This document shows positions 1 through 9,000 of a DNA stretch of 64,000 nucleotides, piece after piece. The stretch covers positions 357,899 to 421,898 of the forward strand of contig NZ_LWLN01000002.1 in the NCBI RefSeq assembly GCF_001953745.1, in the 5' to 3' direction. Below the pieces are notes generated by a model, which was not told the origin of the DNA, ran no database searches, and saw only the letters and a program-made list of their open reading frames with translations. Source of the DNA: Natrinema saccharevitans (GTDB lineage: Archaea; Halobacteriota; Halobacteria; Halobacteriales; Natrialbaceae). A program made the translations under genes and the position numbers. Position 1 is the stretch's first letter; each line of letters begins with the position of its first letter.

Positions 1-650
1 CAGCCGACTGATTTCGGTATCATCATTTGGAAGCGGTGACCGGCTCAACCAATCCAATCCCGAGACGAATGCTTCGACACCAGGTAGAGCATTCTGGATC
101 GTGGCCTGGAGCTCCTCGCCGACTGTCCCAATGATGACGTTCACATCTCGTTCCTGGGCCGACTGCAACTGTTCGGCCAACCGGTCGGTGAAAATGCTCT
201 CGTGTCCGATCACGAGGACCAACTCCTCTGTCGCACCCTCGATCAACTGTCGCGTCCGGCTCGTAATGCCCTGATCACCCGAGATGGACCACACCTCGTG
301 GGTGGCCTCCGTTGAGTCTCTCTCGTCAGCCGGTTCAAGCCTGCTCAGGGCGCTCCGGAGTGACTCGGTGCGCTCGGCGTACTCCGACTGGAGGGTGTTG
401 ACAGCCTCGTCGATAGAGACCGATCGAAATACCTGCGGCTTCGAATGCTGGGTTTCTACCAGCCCCTTCGATTCGAGTACGCGAATCGCGTCGTAGACGC
501 GTGTCCGGGCACTTCGGAGGTCTCGCTGATGTCCTTGGCCGTCCCACGCTGGCGACGTGCGAGCGCCACGAACGACCTGGCCTCGTACTCTTTGAGCCCG
601 AGTTGTTGGAGCAGTTCGATCGCTTGGTCTTGATTTGAAACGTCGTCCAT
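1..650 (-). pseudogene. TrmB-family transcriptional regulator, frameshifted and running off the window
   Basis: The N-terminus (from ATG at 650; an upstream ATG at 659 is possible) reads as a TrmB-type winged helix: DQAIELLQQLGLKEYEARSF followed by TAKDISETSEVP. Around 505-512 the frame breaks: the expected RTRVYDAIRVLESKGLVE continues in another frame after what looks like one missing base in a C/G run. The frame then stays open to base 1 with a plausible TrmB effector-side region. TrmB proteins are sugar- or metabolite-responsive archaeal regulators. It is divergent from a second TrmB fragment at 726. Either a real frameshift or a sequencing error; the family call is firm, the functional state is not. 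Confidence 0.75.
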
Positions 651-681
651 TGGTCCCAACCTCTCTGTCGCTACACGTCAC

Positions 682-703
682 AAACCACCATACACGGTGG
701 TTT
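682..703. promoter_or_regulatory. Perfect palindrome between divergent TrmB genes, likely operator
   Basis: AAACCACC, six spacer bases, then GGTGGTTT form an exact 8-bp inverted repeat midway between the divergent starts at 650 and 726. Winged-helix regulators usually bind such dyads and many TrmB-family genes are autoregulated, so an operator for one or both genes is the simplest reading. No binding evidence is available. Confidence 0.55.
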
Positions 704-725
704 TCACGAGACTGGTGACGAGTCA

Positions 726-899
726 ATGTCCGACGACCCATCCGACCAAGCACGATCCACGGCCGTCAAACAGCTCAAAGCGCTCGGCCTCAGTACCTAC
801 GCCGCCCGGACATTCGTCGCACTCGTCAGTCTCGGCGAGGGAACCGCCCAAGACGTGAGTGAAAGTCAATGCACACCCGATCGCAGGACAGCGTTGTGA
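726..899 (+). pseudogene. N-terminal fragment of a second TrmB-family regulator
   Basis: The reading frame starts at ATG 726 and gives about 46 residues of a TrmB winged helix (KQLKALGLSTYAARTFVALV, then GTAQDVSE). It then runs into the 80-bp palindromic element at 850-929, where it meets a TGA at 897-899. The rest of the regulator (normally about 250 residues) is absent; what follows the element is the tail of a COG0523 GTPase. The gene was therefore truncated by insertion or recombination at the element. The N-terminus is clearly a paralogue of the divergent gene ending at 650. Confidence 0.75.
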
Positions 900-929
900 T
901 CGGTGTGTAACTCGTTTCAAGAGCTACTA
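850..929. mobile_element. 80-bp palindromic miniature element, copy A (left tip degraded)
   Basis: The right end GAGCTACTA is followed by TA at 930-931. Inside are the family blocks GAAAGTCAATGCACACC and GATCGGTGTGTAA. The left 9-10 bases no longer match TAGTAGC and coincide with TrmB coding sequence. It sits between a TrmB N-terminus and a COG0523 GTPase C-terminus. Its closest relative in the window is copy B (8765-8844), in opposite orientation. Confidence 0.75.
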
Positions 930-931
930 TA

Positions 932-1186
932 GAGGAGGTGTGGGACGAGGAGTGGGGTGACAGAGGAACCCGACTCGTCCTTATCGGTACCGACATGGAC
1001 CACGCTGCGCTCCGAGCGGATCTCGATGCAGCGACGCTGACCGACGAGGAGATGGACGCCGACTGGGGTAGGTTCGAAGACCGTTTCCCACGGTTCGCGG
1101 ACAACACCGAAGACGCTCGGGAAGCGACCGAACCGGACGATCAGAAAACCGAAGATAGCGCTGCGGAGGTCGGCCTCGCCGATTGA
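932..1186 (+). pseudogene. C-terminal remnant of a COG0523 (CobW/ZNG-type) GTPase
   Basis: The open frame from base 932 (first usable start GTG 938) reads WDEEWGDRGTRLVLIGTDMD and then TDEEMDADW, matching the CobW C-terminal domain of the two complete GTPases near 16-19 kb (compare WDDQWGDRGSELVFIGREFD). The GTPase domain, about 300 residues, is missing because the gene begins directly at the right end of the palindromic element. A short independent product from GTG 938 (82 residues) is possible but would lack nucleotide binding. Confidence 0.75.
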
Positions 1187-1542
1187 CGATTCCGAACCAC
1201 GTTCACGCTTTTAGACAGCTCCGATCAATCGGATCCGTCCCGACCTGTCTCCCAGCACCGGGAAATCCGAGGATTTACAAATAATATTTCACTACTACAA
1301 ATTAGATTGATGATGCGGATGATATGGGCCAATCGATTTCGGAACGGCGACACCCGTCACGAGCGATCGCGAACCGCGCACGTTCGCCGAACACCGCTTC
1401 ACACCGGGTCGACTCGAGCGGGCGGCCGCGGTGACAACTGCGGCGGTTCGGGACGTCGCGACCGACGCGGTATCGATCGCACCAGTCGCTCGTGTGACAG
1501 CACTCGACCCCGATCGACAGTTCCCGCCCGAGACTAATCCCG
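1187..1542. other. Intergenic region ahead of the dpp-like operon
   Basis: No convincing gene. An AT-rich stretch at about 1275-1310 (TTACAAATAATATTTC) is the only promoter-like sequence and could serve the importer operon, leaving a GC-rich leader of about 230 bases before the ATG at 1543. Confidence 0.4.
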
Positions 1543-2484
1543 ATGCTGCGTGCCTTCTTCGTCCGGCTCGGATCGCTGTCGTCGGTCCTCCTCGGCGTTT
1601 CCCTGATCACGTACGGGTTCGCGTTTCTGACGCCCGGAGATCCGGCGTACACGATCCTCAGAGAGCAACGCCAGAGCCCGCCATCGGAACCCGAGGTAGC
1701 GAGCTTTCGCGCCGAACACGGGCTGGACGACCCCTTCCTCGTCCAGTACGTCTCGTGGCTCACTGACGCGCTTCGTGGCGATCTCGGCACGTCGTACTAC
1801 CAGTCAGAATCGGTCACGTCACTGATACTCGCGTCCCTGCCGAACACGCTCGAGCTCGCGCTGGCGGCGACGGCCGTCTCGCTCGTGCTTGCGGTTCCGC
1901 TGGGCGTATTCAGTGCCGTCCACCGCGACACGTGGATCGATCGTACGAGCCAGATCGCCGCCCTGGTCGGTGTCTCGATGCCGAACTTCTGGCTCGGTTA
2001 CCTGCTGCTTCTCGTCTGTTCGCTCTGGCTCGGACTGACGCCCGTCGGCGGCGTCGGCACGCTCGGGCATCTCGTCTTGCCTGCGATCACGCTCGGCACC
2101 GGGATGGCCGCGATCGTCACCCGAATCGTCCGCACGTCGATGCTCGAGATCCTCGAGGCCGACTACGTCGATACCGCGCGATCGAAGGGGGTCCGCGAAC
2201 GGCTCGTGATCTACAAGCACGCGCTCCGGAACGCCCTCATTCCGGTCGTAACGATCGTCGGCCTCCAGTTCGGGTATCTGATCAACGGTGCCGTGATCGT
2301 CGAGAGCGTCTTTCAGCGGCCGGGGCTGGGGACGCTGCTCGTCGATGCCGTCTTCGCCCGCGACTACCCGATCGTTCAGGGCGTCGTGCTGGTGACGGCC
2401 GTCGCGTTCGTCGTCACGAACCAGTTGGTCGATCTCGCGTACGTCGCACTCGACCCGCGCGTCGAACGAGGTGAGCGCCCGTGA
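1543..2484 (+). CDS. ABC transporter permease, DppB/NikB type
   Basis: The 313-residue inner-membrane permease has six predicted membrane segments. It has the N-terminal layout typical of DppB (first helix, then a long external loop with LTPGDPA and EHGLDDPFLVQY) and the cytoplasmic EAA loop DTARSKGVRERLVIYKHALR near residue 220 that docks on the ATPase. It forms a heterodimeric channel with the next gene, whose GTG start overlaps its stop by four bases (GTGA). The family imports di- and oligopeptides, nickel and metal-opine complexes; substrate cannot be read from the permease. Confidence 0.9.
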   Translation: MLRAFFVRLGSLSSVLLGVSLITYGFAFLTPGDPAYTILREQRQSPPSEPEVASFRAEHGLDDPFLVQYVSWLTDALRGDLGTSYYQSESVTSLILASLPNTLELALAATAVSLVLAVPLGVFSAVHRDTWIDRTSQIAALVGVSMPNFWLGYLLLLVCSLWLGLTPVGGVGTLGHLVLPAITLGTGMAAIVTRIVRTSMLEILEADYVDTARSKGVRERLVIYKHALRNALIPVVTIVGLQFGYLINGAVIVESVFQRPGLGTLLVDAVFARDYPIVQGVVLVTAVAFVVTNQLVDLAYVALDPRVERGERP

Positions 2485-3368
2485 GTGAGCAAAATCGACT
2501 CGAGTGGCGGGGCCGACTCGATCGGTGGCGGCCCGAGATCCGGACGAACACGGCGATCCGACTCGGCGGCGGCGTCCTCGGATTGCTCGCGATCGTCGCC
2601 CTCGTCGGCCCGTTCGTCTCGCCGTACGATCCGACGACGCAGGCGCTCGAGACGCGCCTACAGGGCCCCTCCATTACCCACCCGCTCGGAACTGATGCGC
2701 TCGGGCGGGACGTGGCGACCCGACTCGTGTACGGTGCACGTGTTTCGCTTGCACTTGCGGTGACCGCGACGACGATCCGCGTCGCCATCGGAACGGCGAT
2801 CGGTCTGCTCGCGGCCACCGGCGGTCGGTTCGTCGACGCCGTCCTGATGCGGCTCGTCGACGTCCAGCTGGCGTTTCCCGGGCTCGTACTCGCGCTGGTG
2901 GTCGCCGGCGTACTCGGGCCGAGCCTGCGAAACGTCGTGATCGCGCTCTCGGTCGTCGGCTGGGCATCGTATGCCCGGGTCGTCCGCGGGAGCGTCCTCG
3001 CGATTAGGGATCGGCCGTTCGTCCAGTCGTCGAAGCTCTACGGGACGCCACGCCGCCGGCTCGTCCGGCGACACCTGTTGCCCCACGTCGTCAGCCCGGT
3101 ACTCGTCCTGGCGACGCTGAACCTCGGCACCGTCGTCCTCGCGGCCGCCGGCCTCTCGTATCTCGGCCTCGGCGCACAGCCGCCGACGGCCGAGTGGGGT
3201 ACGATGATCGCCGGGGGCCGGAACTACCTGCGATCCGCTCCCTGGCTCGTCACCGCGCCCGGGGTCGCGATCATGCTGACGGTCATCGGCTTCAACCTGC
3301 TGGGCGACGGCCTGCGAGACGCGCTTGATCCAGACCACCTCGACGATCGCAAGCGACAGCGAACCTGA
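2481..3368 (+). CDS. ABC transporter permease, DppC/NikC type
   Basis: The 295-residue permease starts at GTG 2481, overlapping the previous stop. It has an N-terminal OppC-type segment with a membrane helix (LALVGPFVSPYDPTTQ-like region), the THPLGTDALGRDVATRLVYG motif typical of DppC, and a C-terminal binding-protein-dependent transport domain with about five helices. It is the partner of the upstream permease. A 26-base gap separates it from the fused ATPase gene, so one transcript is likely. Confidence 0.9.
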   Translation: MSEQNRLEWRGRLDRWRPEIRTNTAIRLGGGVLGLLAIVALVGPFVSPYDPTTQALETRLQGPSITHPLGTDALGRDVATRLVYGARVSLALAVTATTIRVAIGTAIGLLAATGGRFVDAVLMRLVDVQLAFPGLVLALVVAGVLGPSLRNVVIALSVVGWASYARVVRGSVLAIRDRPFVQSSKLYGTPRRRLVRRHLLPHVVSPVLVLATLNLGTVVLAAAGLSYLGLGAQPPTAEWGTMIAGGRNYLRSAPWLVTAPGVAIMLTVIGFNLLGDGLRDALDPDHLDDRKRQRT

Positions 3369-3394
3369 TCGAAACGACGACTCCGAACACGACT

Positions 3395-5698
3395 ATGACA
3401 CGAACCAACACGCTCGAGATCGAGAACCTCCACGTTCACTTCGACACCGGATCCGAGACCGTCCGCGCGGTCGACGGCGCGTCGTTCGCGATCGAACCCG
3501 GCGAGATCGTCGGGCTGGTCGGTGAAAGCGGGTGCGGCAAGTCGGCCACCGCGCGCTCGATCGTCCGGCTCGAGTCGCCCGGCGAGATCGTCGACGGGAG
3601 CATCCGATACGGCGACCGAGACCTGACGACGGCCGACGAGCGGACGCTCCGCCGGCTTCGCGGCCGGGAACTGGCGATGGTCTTCCAGGACCCGTCGACG
3701 ACGCTGAACCCGGTGTATCCGATCGGCGAGCAGATCGCCGAGGCGGTGCGGATCCACCGGGAACCGGACAGACAGCCACTCCTCCAGGAACTCGCCCGTG
3801 GCGCGAGTTCTCGGCTCCGCTCCTCGGAGGTTCGGTCGAAAGTACTCGAGTTAATGGACACCGTCGGTATCCCTCGACCGACCGAACGGATCGATTCCTA
3901 CCCCCACCAGTTCAGTGGCGGGATGCGCCAGCGGGCGATGCTCGCGATCGCGCTCGCCCGGGAGCCGTCGCTGCTGATCGCCGACGAACCGACGACCGCA
4001 CTGGATACGACGACCCAGGCGGCGATCCTCGAGCGACTGGCTTCGCTCAACGCCGAACACGGCACGGGAATGCTGGTGATCAGCCACGATTTCGGCGTCG
4101 TCTCACAGCTCTGTGACCGGCTCGTCGTCATGTACGACGGGGTCGTCGTCGAGCGAGGGCCGACCGAGCAGCTCCGGTCGAGCCCGAAACACCCCTACAC
4201 GAAGGCGCTGTTGGGCTGTCTTCCTCGTCACGCCGATCCCGACGCTCGGCTCCCGACGGTCGAGAGAGCGCCGGCGAGCGGGAACGCAACTCTCGAGGGG
4301 TGTGCGTTCGCCGGTCGCTGCCCGTTCGCGACCGAGGAGTGTCGTGCGGTCGATCCGCCGAGCGTTTCGGCCGGCCCCGACCACGACGTGCGGTGTGACG
4401 TGCCCGACGCGCGCGAGGCCTCGCTCGAAGCGATGCGAGACCGGCGAGCGCAAACGGGCACCGCGACCAACGCGGGCGAGACCCCGACCGAGCCGCACTC
4501 GTTGGCCGTCGACGGCGGCGTGACCGCACCTGCAGACTCGATCGGGGATTCGCCGAGCGAGCAGTCGAGCTCCGACACCGGCGGGGGTGCGGGACCGGTC
4601 GTCGCCCTCGAGGGCGTCACGAAGTCCTTCCGGACGTCCGACAGGCTCCTCGGACGCATCTTCGATGCCGACGACCGCATCCCGGCCGTCAGAGGCGTCT
4701 CTCTCGAGTTGCGATCCGGCGAAACCGTCGGGCTGGTCGGCGAGAGCGGCTGCGGCAAGTCGACGCTGGCGAAACTGCTCGCTGGCCTCGAGACGCCCGA
4801 CGAAGGCACCGTTCGCCTCCGCGGTCGGCCGGTCGACGGTGTCGGCGATCGGACGGACGCCCAGCTATCCGAGATCGGCGTCGTGTTCCAGCACCCGGGC
4901 GCGAGTCTCAACCCCAAACGGACGGTCGGGGAGGCGATCGCCGAACCGCTGGTCGAGGCCGGCTGGTCGCGCTCGCGCCGAGAAACGCGGATCGCGACGC
5001 TGTGTTCGCTGGTCGGCCTCTCGCCCGAGATCGTCGACCGCTATCCCGCTCAGCTGTCCGGCGGCCAGCGCCAGCGGATCGCGATCGCTCGCGCGATCGC
5101 GCTCGAGCCGTCCGTCCTTGTACTGGACGAACCGACTGCCGCGCTCGACGCGTCCACTCAGGCGACGGTTCTGAATCTGCTTGCGGACCTGCAGGCCGAC
5201 CTCGGCCTGACGTACCTGTTTGTCTCGCACGACCTCGAGGTCGTGCGCCACGTCGCCGACCGCGTCGCGGTGATGTACTGTGGGCGACTCGTCGAAGCGG
5301 GCCCGGCCCGCGCGACGCTCTCGCGGCCGACGCATCCGTACACGCAGACGCTGCTGAACGCGATTCCGGGAGCCGAGCGGTGCGAGGGATTTGCGGACCG
5401 AACGGACGCGATCGCGGGCGATCCGCCGAGTCTCGCAGCCCCACCTTCGGGCTGTTCGTTCCATCCCCGCTGTCCGGTCGCCGAGGACGACTGCTCGCGG
5501 GTCGAGCCGCCCCTCGAGGCCGTCGACGGCGATGGCGACGTCCGGTCGCGCTGTCCGTACGCAAGTGAGTGGCGTGACGACTCCGACCCGACCGGAGCGT
5601 TCGACGTGCGCCTCGAGGCCGACTCGAGCGCGTCCGACGCCGCTTCCGACACCGACGAATCAACGATCGACTCGATCGAAACACGCGAAATCGACTAA
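3395..5698 (+). CDS. Fused dipeptide/nickel-type ABC ATPase (DppD-DppF in one chain)
   Basis: The 767-residue protein carries two complete ATPase modules. Module one (about residues 1-330) has Walker A GESGCGKS, signature SGGMRQR, Walker B LLIADEP and the C-terminal oligopeptide-transport cysteine region (GCAFAGRCPF). After an acidic, low-complexity linker (about 345-400), module two repeats Walker A GESGCGKS, signature LSGGQRQRIAIARAIALEP and a second cysteine tail (SFHPRCPVAEDDC). In bacteria the two are usually separate DppD and DppF; fused versions occur in haloarchaea. Its stop TAA overlaps the next ATG (TAATG). Confidence 0.9.
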   Translation: MTRTNTLEIENLHVHFDTGSETVRAVDGASFAIEPGEIVGLVGESGCGKSATARSIVRLESPGEIVDGSIRYGDRDLTTADERTLRRLRGRELAMVFQDPSTTLNPVYPIGEQIAEAVRIHREPDRQPLLQELARGASSRLRSSEVRSKVLELMDTVGIPRPTERIDSYPHQFSGGMRQRAMLAIALAREPSLLIADEPTTALDTTTQAAILERLASLNAEHGTGMLVISHDFGVVSQLCDRLVVMYDGVVVERGPTEQLRSSPKHPYTKALLGCLPRHADPDARLPTVERAPASGNATLEGCAFAGRCPFATEECRAVDPPSVSAGPDHDVRCDVPDAREASLEAMRDRRAQTGTATNAGETPTEPHSLAVDGGVTAPADSIGDSPSEQSSSDTGGGAGPVVALEGVTKSFRTSDRLLGRIFDADDRIPAVRGVSLELRSGETVGLVGESGCGKSTLAKLLAGLETPDEGTVRLRGRPVDGVGDRTDAQLSEIGVVFQHPGASLNPKRTVGEAIAEPLVEAGWSRSRRETRIATLCSLVGLSPEIVDRYPAQLSGGQRQRIAIARAIALEPSVLVLDEPTAALDASTQATVLNLLADLQADLGLTYLFVSHDLEVVRHVADRVAVMYCGRLVEAGPARATLSRPTHPYTQTLLNAIPGAERCEGFADRTDAIAGDPPSLAAPPSGCSFHPRCPVAEDDCSRVEPPLEAVDGDGDVRSRCPYASEWRDDSDPTGAFDVRLEADSSASDAASDTDESTIDSIETREID

Positions 5699-7242
5699 TG
5701 AAGGAAACGAGATCCACGATGGACCGACGTACCGCACTGCAGACGACGATCGGCGCCGCGACGCTCGCCGTCGCGGGCTGTCTCTCGAACGATCCCGACG
5801 ATGCCGACTTTCGCATCGGGGGCCCGTGGAAACCGAGCCGCGATCCGCTCGACGGCGGGAGCCAGATTCGCCGTCTCGGCATCACCGAGGCGCTGGTTGG
5901 CGTCGACTACGACGCGAACCCGACGCCGGAGCTCGCGACCGAGTGGGAGCGCCTCGACGAGTACCGCTGGGAGTTCGCGCTTCGAGAGGACGTCCCGTTT
6001 CACGACGGCGAGTCGCTGGACGCGGCAGCCGCCGTCGAATCGCTCCGACGGACCGCCGACGCCAGCGCGTTCGCGGACGTCCCGATTGACACGATCGAGG
6101 CCGTCGACGAGGGCACCGTCGCCGTCGAAACTGAGACGCCGTTCACGCCGTTGCCGGCCCACCTCTCGCGCAACGAGGCAGTACTGCTCAGTCCCGAGGC
6201 GATCGATGGGGACGGGTCGGTCACCGAACCCGTGAGTACCGGCCCGTTTGCAGTCGACACGTTCCAACCCGGCACCGAGCTACGAGCCGTCCGTAACGAC
6301 GACTACTACGGGGAGCGACCCGAGATCGAAACCGTCCGCTACGAGGTCGTCGACGACGACCAGACCCGGCGGATGAAACTCGAGAACGGCGAACTCGAGA
6401 TGGCTCGCATCCTGCCCCACGAGATGGTTAGCGCGCTCGAATCGACCGACGGGATCGACGTCTACACGCCCGAGATTCCGCGGATCAGATTCCTCACGTT
6501 CGACACCCAGTCGGAGCCGTTCGACGACGTCCGCGTTCGGTGGGCGGTCGATCACGCGATCGACCGGTCGACAATCACCGAGAGAATTCTCAACGACATC
6601 GACGATCCCGCCGCGGGGCCGTTTTCGCCGGAACTGACGGAGTGGGCGAACCCGAACCTCGAGACGGATCGCTACGATCCGGATCGCGCGCGGTCGCTGT
6701 TGTCCGAAGCCGACTGGACGGTTGACGGTGGGGGCGGCGTCCGAACCCGTGGCGGCGACGAACTCGCCGTCGACGTGTTTACCTTCGATGCCCGGAGCCT
6801 GCCGTTGATCGCCGAGGTGTTGCAGGACCAACTCGCTACGGTCGGGATCGATCTCGACGTGACGGTCATGGAGTACTCCACGATGGTCGATCGGGTCGGT
6901 CAGGACTCCTTTGACAGCTATCTCACGTCCTGGGGAACGCTGTGGTATCCCGATCCTGATCGGCTTTCGGACATGTTCCACTCGGAGGCTGCGTCGCTTC
7001 ACCACGGCTACGAGAACGAGCGCGTCGATACCCTACTCGAGGAGGCGCGCGAACTCGGCGAGCGCGAGGCGCGACGGGAACGCTACTACGAAGTCCAGTC
7101 GATCGTCCGCGAGGACGCGCCGATCACGGTGTTGACGAGCTACTCGAACGTCGTCGCGACCGCGAGCGGGGTCAGCGGCTACGAACCCCACCCGACGGAA
7201 TCGCGGTACGGACTCGAATCGATCACGCTCGAGGAATCATGA
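5698..7242 (+). CDS. ABC transporter substrate-binding lipoprotein, family 5 (DppA/NikA type)
   Basis: The 514-residue protein has a short signal with the lipobox VAGC near residue 27, so it is anchored to the outside of the membrane. It has the SBP_bac_5 fold: EFALREDVPFHDGESLDA near residue 95, and FDDVRVRWAVDHAIDRSTI later. The operon position last after both permeases and the fused ATPase is consistent. Substrate is uncertain: peptide, nickel or a metal-chelate are all possible, and the metal-handling genes nearby plus the coupled methyltransferase make a metal or metallophore role worth considering. An internal ATG (5719) could be the true start. Confidence 0.85.
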   Translation: MKETRSTMDRRTALQTTIGAATLAVAGCLSNDPDDADFRIGGPWKPSRDPLDGGSQIRRLGITEALVGVDYDANPTPELATEWERLDEYRWEFALREDVPFHDGESLDAAAAVESLRRTADASAFADVPIDTIEAVDEGTVAVETETPFTPLPAHLSRNEAVLLSPEAIDGDGSVTEPVSTGPFAVDTFQPGTELRAVRNDDYYGERPEIETVRYEVVDDDQTRRMKLENGELEMARILPHEMVSALESTDGIDVYTPEIPRIRFLTFDTQSEPFDDVRVRWAVDHAIDRSTITERILNDIDDPAAGPFSPELTEWANPNLETDRYDPDRARSLLSEADWTVDGGGGVRTRGGDELAVDVFTFDARSLPLIAEVLQDQLATVGIDLDVTVMEYSTMVDRVGQDSFDSYLTSWGTLWYPDPDRLSDMFHSEAASLHHGYENERVDTLLEEARELGEREARRERYYEVQSIVREDAPITVLTSYSNVVATASGVSGYEPHPTESRYGLESITLEES

Positions 7243-7917
7243 CAGGATCCGAGCAAACGGCGGACGACGTCAAAGCGGCCGTCCGAGAGTACTGGGACGA
7301 CCGCGCCGACTCGTTCGACGCCGACAGTCAGCACGGCATTCACAGCGACGCCCAACGCGACGCGTGGCTGTCGGTACTGTCCGTGGCGGGTGAACCGACG
7401 AAACGAATCCTCGATGTCGGCTGCGGCACCGGCGTGATCTCGCTGCTGTTAGCGGAGCTCGGACACGACGTCAACGGGCATCGACTTCGCTCCGAAGATG
7501 CTCGAGCAGGCGCGAACGACGGTCGAGCAGTCGGACCGATCCGCCACGTTCCGACACGGCGACGCGGAGAATCTAGCCCAGCCCACTGACGCGTACGACG
7601 TGGTGACGGCACGTCACCTCATCTGGACGCTCCCCGATCCGGAGCGCGCGATCGACGAGTGGCGACGCGTCGTCCGCCCCGGCGGGCGGCTCGTCTTGAT
7701 CGCGGGACACTGGGATTTCGACGAGACGTTCGAGGGCTACGAGGAGATCCGCGACGACCTGCCGCTGTACGACGGTCGCCCGCCCGCAGAGCTGGCGGCG
7801 TTCCTTCGAGATCGGGGCCTCGAGAACGTCGAGTACGAACCGTTAGTCGACTCTGCGCTCTGGGGACAGGAGCCGAATTACGAGACGTATATGATGGTCG
7901 GCGACACGTCCGAGTGA
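7239..7917 (+). pseudogene. Class I SAM-dependent methyltransferase, frameshifted
   Basis: The start ATGA overlaps the binding-protein stop. Motif I ILDVGCGTGVISLL is in the first frame (to about 7476); after an extra G in a GGG run at about 7476-7479 the protein continues in another frame with MLEQARTTVEQ, the motif region DAYDVVTARHLIWTLPDPE and RPGGRLVLIAG. Removing one G restores a normal 225-residue UbiE/BioC-like enzyme. Conservation on both sides of the shift suggests a recent event or a sequence error. Translational coupling to the importer implies a linked role, for example modifying the imported compound. Confidence 0.8.
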
Positions 7918-7947
7918 CAGTCCGTACATCGGAGCGGGACGGCCGCG

Positions 7948-8676
7948 TCACGAACTGACACTTCCTGCCGTTGGGTCCTGTTGGACGGTCCCGACCCGCT
8001 CGAGAAACGACACGAGCGCCTCGACGGCCGTCTCGAACACCGCTTTCCCCTGCTCGGCCGAAGCGTCAGTCGCGTCACCGACTGCGCCGTTCTCGCTAAA
8101 CTCGTCGGTAAACTGGTGGACGACGCCCCCGTCGACCGTGTCGGTCCACGCGGCGGCGTCACCGGCAACTGGCTCACCGACGTCGTCCGGACGGAGGTGG
8201 AGTAACACGGCCGTCTCGAGTTCGCCCGCGTGACCGACGTGTTCGTCGACGGCGCGCATCCACTCCCAGCGGGACACCTCGAGTTCGATAGCGTCCGCTT
8301 CGGTCACCTCGCGGGCGAGATGCGAGAGGGTCTCGCCGTTGCCGCCGTGACCGTTGACGAAGACGACCGTCTCGACGCTCGAGTCCGCAAGCGACTCGAC
8401 GACATCGCGAGCGTAGCGACGGAGCGTCTCCGTCGACACCGACAGCGTCCCGGGAAAACGACCGTGGTAGGGCGCGACGCCGACCGGTAGCGCCGGGAGT
8501 ACGACTGACTCGCCGTCCCACGTCCGATCAGCCTCGCTCGCCATCGCGCGAGCGATGATCGTGTCGGTCCCGACGGGCGCGTGCGGACCGTGTTGTTCCG
8601 TACTCCCGACGGGAACGAGCGCCGTCGTCGGTGCCGCTGTCTCGATATCGGTCCAGGAACTCGTCTCGAGTTGCAT
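7948..8676 (-). CDS. Creatininase family metal-dependent amidohydrolase
   Basis: The 242-residue protein carries the family's metal ligands: STEQHGPHAPVGTDT near residue 26, VNGHGGNGE near residue 107, and GHAGELETA near residue 150. Members hydrolyse cyclic or small amides (creatinine, formamidopyrimidines, or peptide ends as in mycofactocin maturation). The start ATG 8676 lies about 27 bases after a CTTAATC box on this strand, fitting a leaderless transcript. It converges on the methyltransferase; the specific substrate is unknown. Confidence 0.85.
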   Translation of the reverse strand: MQLETSSWTDIETAAPTTALVPVGSTEQHGPHAPVGTDTIIARAMASEADRTWDGESVVLPALPVGVAPYHGRFPGTLSVSTETLRRYARDVVESLADSSVETVVFVNGHGGNGETLSHLAREVTEADAIELEVSRWEWMRAVDEHVGHAGELETAVLLHLRPDDVGEPVAGDAAAWTDTVDGGVVHQFTDEFSENGAVGDATDASAEQGKAVFETAVEALVSFLERVGTVQQDPTAGSVSS

Positions 8677-8764
8677 GACCGATACTACCGACGGGACCGA
8701 TTAAGTGACTTCGACTTCATCGAGGTGATGGCCGTTTCCCCCCACTGAAGCGTGCGATGATCTA

Positions 8765-8844
8765 TAGTAGCTCTTGAAACGATTCACACACCGATCGCAG
8801 CGTTGTCCTGCGATCGGGTGCGCATTGACTTTCAGGAGCTACTA
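8765..8844. mobile_element. 80-bp palindromic miniature element, copy B
   Basis: It begins TAGTAGCTCTTGAAACG and ends CTTTCAGGAGCTACTA. The preceding bases are TA (8763-8764); the right-hand TA is lost because copy C follows at once. The two arms can pair over nearly their whole length. Confidence 0.85.
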
Positions 8845-8924
8845 TCGAAGCCACCGAAATGACGAACACACTGATCGCAATGCCGTCATGTGAGCAGGTG
8901 TGCGTTGCCGTTGTCGCTAATCCA
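8845..8924. mobile_element. Decayed palindromic element, copy C, in tandem with copy B
   Basis: AGCCACCGAAATGACGAACA and then ACACTGATCGCA and GCAGGTGTGC follow the family consensus, but both tips have drifted (the right end reads TTGTCGCTAATCC). Spacing of the blocks equals that of intact copies. It is an older copy directly abutting B. Confidence 0.55.
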
Positions 8925-9000
8925 CTTTGCAAGCAAGTTACAGCGGGATGCAGGTTCCGATTACGAGCGGCTCCACGTCTTCTGGCCGAGTCATCTTCGT

